Assembly (NCBI RefSeq): GCF_020360975.1
Contig: NW_025408669.1
Location: 3,968,001-4,032,000 of the forward strand
Reading direction: 5' to 3'
Length of the DNA stretch: 64,000 bases
From: Hirsutella rhossiliensis
Taxonomy: Eukaryota > Ascomycota > Sordariomycetes > Hypocreales > Ophiocordycipitaceae
In this document: positions 61,007-64,000 of the stretch, piece after piece
Layout of the letters: each line of letters opens with the position of its first letter
Position numbering within the stretch: the stretch's first letter is position 1
Notes under the pieces: generated by a model
Seen by the model: the letters and a program-made list of their open reading frames with translations, nothing else
Databases searched by the model: none
Told to the model about the DNA's origin: nothing
Made by a program: the position numbers and the translations under genes

Positions 61007-61107
61007 TATCGGAAAAACGCGGTTATTAGTTATATATATTAATTACAGCGTACCTATTAGAGCGCGCGTTCTACTTTTACTTATATAGCGTAATAGTCTT
61101 TATAATA
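61007..61107 (+). repeat. 3' LTR of the TRIM
   Basis: 101 bp, starting TATCGG and ending TCTTTATAATA, where the terminal CGCG of the 5' copy has become TATA by RIP-type changes. Confidence 0.9.
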
Positions 61108-61112
61108 CCTTT
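61108..61112 (+). repeat. target-site duplication of the TRIM, right
   Basis: CCTTT, identical to 60701-60705. Confidence 0.92.
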
Positions 61113-61899
61113 AGCTATATAAGAGCTTTAAAGATATTAACCTTAATCCTAAGATCTAAGAGGCTATAAAAGCTTTCTATAAGGAGTTAGATCTTATAAA
61201 GTTATACCTTAGTATCCTCTTAAAGAATAATATAAAACCTTCTTACTTAGTATAATAAGTATAAGTATAATAAAATAAAGAGTAAAGAATAAGGGCTAGT
61301 AATATAATTATTAATTTTTAGAAAGCTCCTTTAGTAAGCTATAGGTATCCCTATATCTTTATATAGGTCCTACCGCGCGTTACGATCCTTACTTTAGTTT
61401 TAAATAATATAACCTAGGTCTTTAAGTATATAATAAGTTACCTTTCCTTTTAAGAAGTTCGTCTTAAACTCTAAGGACCTTAGGATAGTAAAGTAATTAT
61501 AGTTAGTTAAGAATATCTTATTTATAAAGTTATACTAAGATACCTAAGAGTTCTCTTTCTCTTTATAGCCCTTTTATTTTATAAAGTATTATTAATAACT
61601 TTTCGGTCTATAATAATTAAGAATTTATTTTACTTTATTAGTAGTCTCTATTATAAATAAGTAGTCTTTAAGCTTAACTAGCTATTTATCTTAACTTTAG
61701 TAAGGCTTTAAGCTACTAATAAGTAAGATATTATAAGTCTTAATAGTTAATAAAAAGTAAAGGTAATAAGCTAATATACCCTTTAATAACCTATTTAATT
61801 TAGTAAGGCTTAATATACTTCTTTATTAGCTTTTTAGTTAAGTACTATAGTAAAAGGGTTTTAATAAAGATAAGGACTTAATTACCCTCCTTAAAAGAT
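61113..61899. other. RIP-mutated sequence right of the TRIM
   Basis: Before the TRIM inserted this was contiguous with 58982-60705. It contains weak coding-like frames on both strands and lies just downstream of the gypsy-4 integrase on that element's strand, so part of it may be the integrase C-terminus. Confidence 0.3.
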
Positions 61900-64000
61900 C
61901 TTAGTTCTTAAACCTTATTATAGTATTACGCCTACCGCTCTTAAGCTCTTATAATAAGTAGCGCTATATAGTTATAGAGATATCTAAAACCTTAAACTTA
62001 GTTTATTATATAGGTATTAAAAGTTTTAAGTTATCTTTTAATATACCCTTTAAACTATAGCTAGTATCTTATTAAGACTTCCGCTAAAGCCCTTTTTATA
62101 GTATTATAATATAAAGTATTATAAGTAAACTCTATTAATAATAGCTTATTTATTTAGTTTAATTAATCTTTATTATAAAAGGTCTATAAGTACTATTTAA
62201 TTAATTAGTTAATCTGCTTTATTTAACTATTAGTCTAAAGATAAAAGGCTATTTTTAAGCGTTATTTATATTAAAGTAAGTAGTAAAATATAACTTAAAA
62301 GTAACCTATAAATAGGCTCCTTTAATTACTAATAATACTATTAAGTATCCTATAATACTTAAAAATCTCCCTTAAAAATATATTTACTATACTATTATTA
62401 AAGATATATAATAAAACTAAGATATAGTATATATATTAGGTTAATTAATCTATAATAACTAAGATAATAAAGTAAGTTTTTTTCTTACTATAAACTATTA
62501 AAAGGTTTATAATAAAGTCTATTAAAATCTCTTACTATAAGCGTTCTAGCGCTAGTAATAGCGCTAATAAGCTATAAAGCATATAATACCTTAGCATTAT
62601 AGGTTAGTATTCGCGGTAGGTATAGATATAGTAATATATATCTTAGCGTAATTTAAGCTAATAGTACTACGCTTAAATTTACTTATAAGTCTTAGTCTTA
62701 CTTTAATAGTTAGTAACCTTATTCTTTTTAAAATAGTATTAAGATCTTATTTCTTAAGCCTATAAGTATAAAGATCCTTTTATAGTAATATAAAAACCCT
62801 TTATTATTAATACTCTAGACCTTTAATAAGAGCTTACTAAAGGTAGCGCTTAAAAAGGTACTTATAAGATACTTCTATTAAGTAATAAAAGCGTCCCCTT
62901 ACTATACTTCTAATAGGGCCTTTTAAAGTAACGCTAGTATTAATTTAATAGTACCCTTCTCTTAAAATATTATCTATAATATTCTTAAGACTTATATAAT
63001 ATACTTAAGTTAGTTAAGTTTATCTTTTTTATTAGTAATAAGGATAGCTAGTCTTAAATAAGTTTACTTACTAAATATAATAGCCTATCTTAAATATATA
63101 TAGTCTCCTTTTATAGGTTTATAAGGAAATAGCTAGTTAATATATATAAGGGTAATAGGGATAGCTAGTTACGAACCGGTTTACTTATTAGTATTAATAG
63201 CTTATCTTAAATATATATAGTCCCCTTTTATAGGTTTATAGGGAAATAGCTAAGTAAGTTTTCTAAGAAAAAATAAAACGTATAGATCTTATAGCCTAGC
63301 TATTTTTATTTAGTTCTTATAATCTAGCTATCTTAATAACCTGTCTTTAAGAAATAATAAAATATATAGATCTTATAGCTTAGCTATTCCTATTACGTTC
63401 TTATAATTAGGCCGTTTTAATAACTTATTTATAAGGTTCTTTAAGCTTAAATAGTAAATAATTTTAAAATTAAAACTATATAACTAGTTTAGTATATTTA
63501 CCTATTAACTTATTAGCTTTAGCTTAGATAGGAAGTACTTATAGTTTAAATAGTCTATTAAAATAGTAATCTTTTACTTTATATATATAAGATAGTAGCG
63601 CTATTAATAGAAAGCTTTTATAATAGCTAGTAGTTTATAGTTAAAGACTATATATTATATCTTTATATTTTAAAGTTTTTATAAAAGGAAAGTAACTAAA
63701 TACTATTAATTATTATATAGTTAGGAAATAATAGCCTTAATTATAAACTAAGATATATCTATTTTAACTTATATTAGCTTAAAAGGGTTAAAGTATTTAA
63801 GAATTAGCCTATATTAAAAGGCTATCTTAAGCCCTTAAAAAGCTTATAGGACTTTTAGCCTAAGAACTAAGCGTTTTAAAGCTCGTTTATAAAAGTAATT
63901 TATAAGTAAAAAGATAATCTTACTATAGTTCTTAATAAAGTAGCGATAAAACTTAGTAAAACCTAAGAAGACTTAAATATCTTAAATAAAATAAAGTACT
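61900..64000 (-). pseudogene. gypsy-4 pol relic: RT end, RNase H, integrase (minus strand)
   Basis: On the minus strand, from the window edge: the end of RT and the RT-RNase H linker (about 64000-63750, pattern FKxLKIAFxYxLILKYFNP), RNase H (about 63700-63400), and integrase (about 62650-61950) with LIDFIINL, then IDxLT, then IISNxRSLF (catalytic Asp now Asn), then STAFYLQTNS, which matches the gypsy S-T-A-Y-H-P-Q-T-D-G block, and QLIEQYLR. The element continues beyond the window. It resembles gypsy-1 in layout but is not the same sequence. Confidence 0.8.

Larger units (their letters stand above)
60706..61107 (+). mobile_element. TRIM: 402-bp non-autonomous LTR retrotransposon
   Basis: Two LTRs of 99 and 101 bp flank 202 bp of internal sequence, bounded by perfect CCTTT duplications. 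The internal part starts with the same 17-base primer-binding site as copia-1 (60805-60821), then a GGGTAGT/ACTACCC hairpin and a CTTCCGG block as in the copia-1 leader. It ends with AAGGGGGTATATCG, identical to the copia-1 polypurine tract and LTR start. The LTR tips (TATCGG...CTTCGCGATA) resemble those of copia-1, but the LTR body is unrelated. There is no coding capacity, so it must be mobilised in trans; copia-1 is the obvious helper. Confidence 0.9.

Noticed and set aside
1..64000. Intact host genes, rRNA, CRISPR arrays or bacterial-type operons
   Set aside because: No long open frame, rRNA-like block or regularly spaced repeat was found. The repeat structure is fully that of eukaryotic LTR retrotransposons.

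Overview
The window looks like a heterochromatic repeat block from a filamentous ascomycete (Pezizomycotina). By eye it holds no intact gene. Nearly all of it is transposable-element sequence mutated in the pattern of repeat-induced point mutation (RIP): the dinucleotides CA and TG are almost absent over tens of kilobases, while CG survives. In every recognisable coding frame the stop codons fall where Gln or Trp codons would be expected (CAA/CAG to TAA/TAG, TGG to TAG), Cys codons have become Tyr, and start ATGs have become ATA. No species can be named from this.

The dominant family is a Ty1/copia LTR retrotransposon (copia-1): LTRs of about 476-497 bp with the inverted ends TATCGCGAAG / CTTCGCGAGA, 5-bp target duplications, a primer-binding site matching the anticodon arm of initiator tRNA-Met (half-tRNA priming as in Drosophila copia), one gag-pol frame (zinc knuckle, protease, integrase, reverse transcriptase, RNase H) and an AAGGGGG polypurine tract. 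The copies are A (977-5049, truncated by a gypsy insertion), B (9360-15695), C (26791-32832, duplication ATATT), D (34799-41052, duplication ATTAA), E (41755-47857, a chimera without duplication), R (49826-56144, minus strand, duplication AGATT) and a solo LTR (58501-58976, duplication ATATA) that is by far the least mutated. B and R are less decayed than A, D and E.

A 402-bp terminal-repeat retrotransposon in miniature (TRIM) lies at 60706-61107 with a perfect CCTTT duplication. It has the same primer-binding site, leader hairpin, polypurine tract and LTR tips as copia-1, so it is probably a non-autonomous partner of that family.

Other relics: a minus-strand gypsy with LTR (gypsy-1, 5050-9359) and a second piece of its LTR at 18792-18964; part of a second copia (copia-2, 15696-17870); a plus-strand gypsy (gypsy-2, 18965-22104); the integrase tail and chromodomain of a chromovirus (gypsy-3, about 48100-48870); and a minus-strand gypsy (gypsy-4, about 61900-64000).

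The most novel item is an unidentified two-ORF repeat family (family X). Copy 1 (+) runs 23791-26790 and 32838-34093 and was split by element C. It has one degenerate frame of about 1,000 codons followed by a second of about 340 codons. An inverted, diverged copy 2 (34576-34793 and 41053-41754, minus) was split by element D. Each copy preserves the uninterrupted target site of the insertion in the other. I do not recognise either protein.
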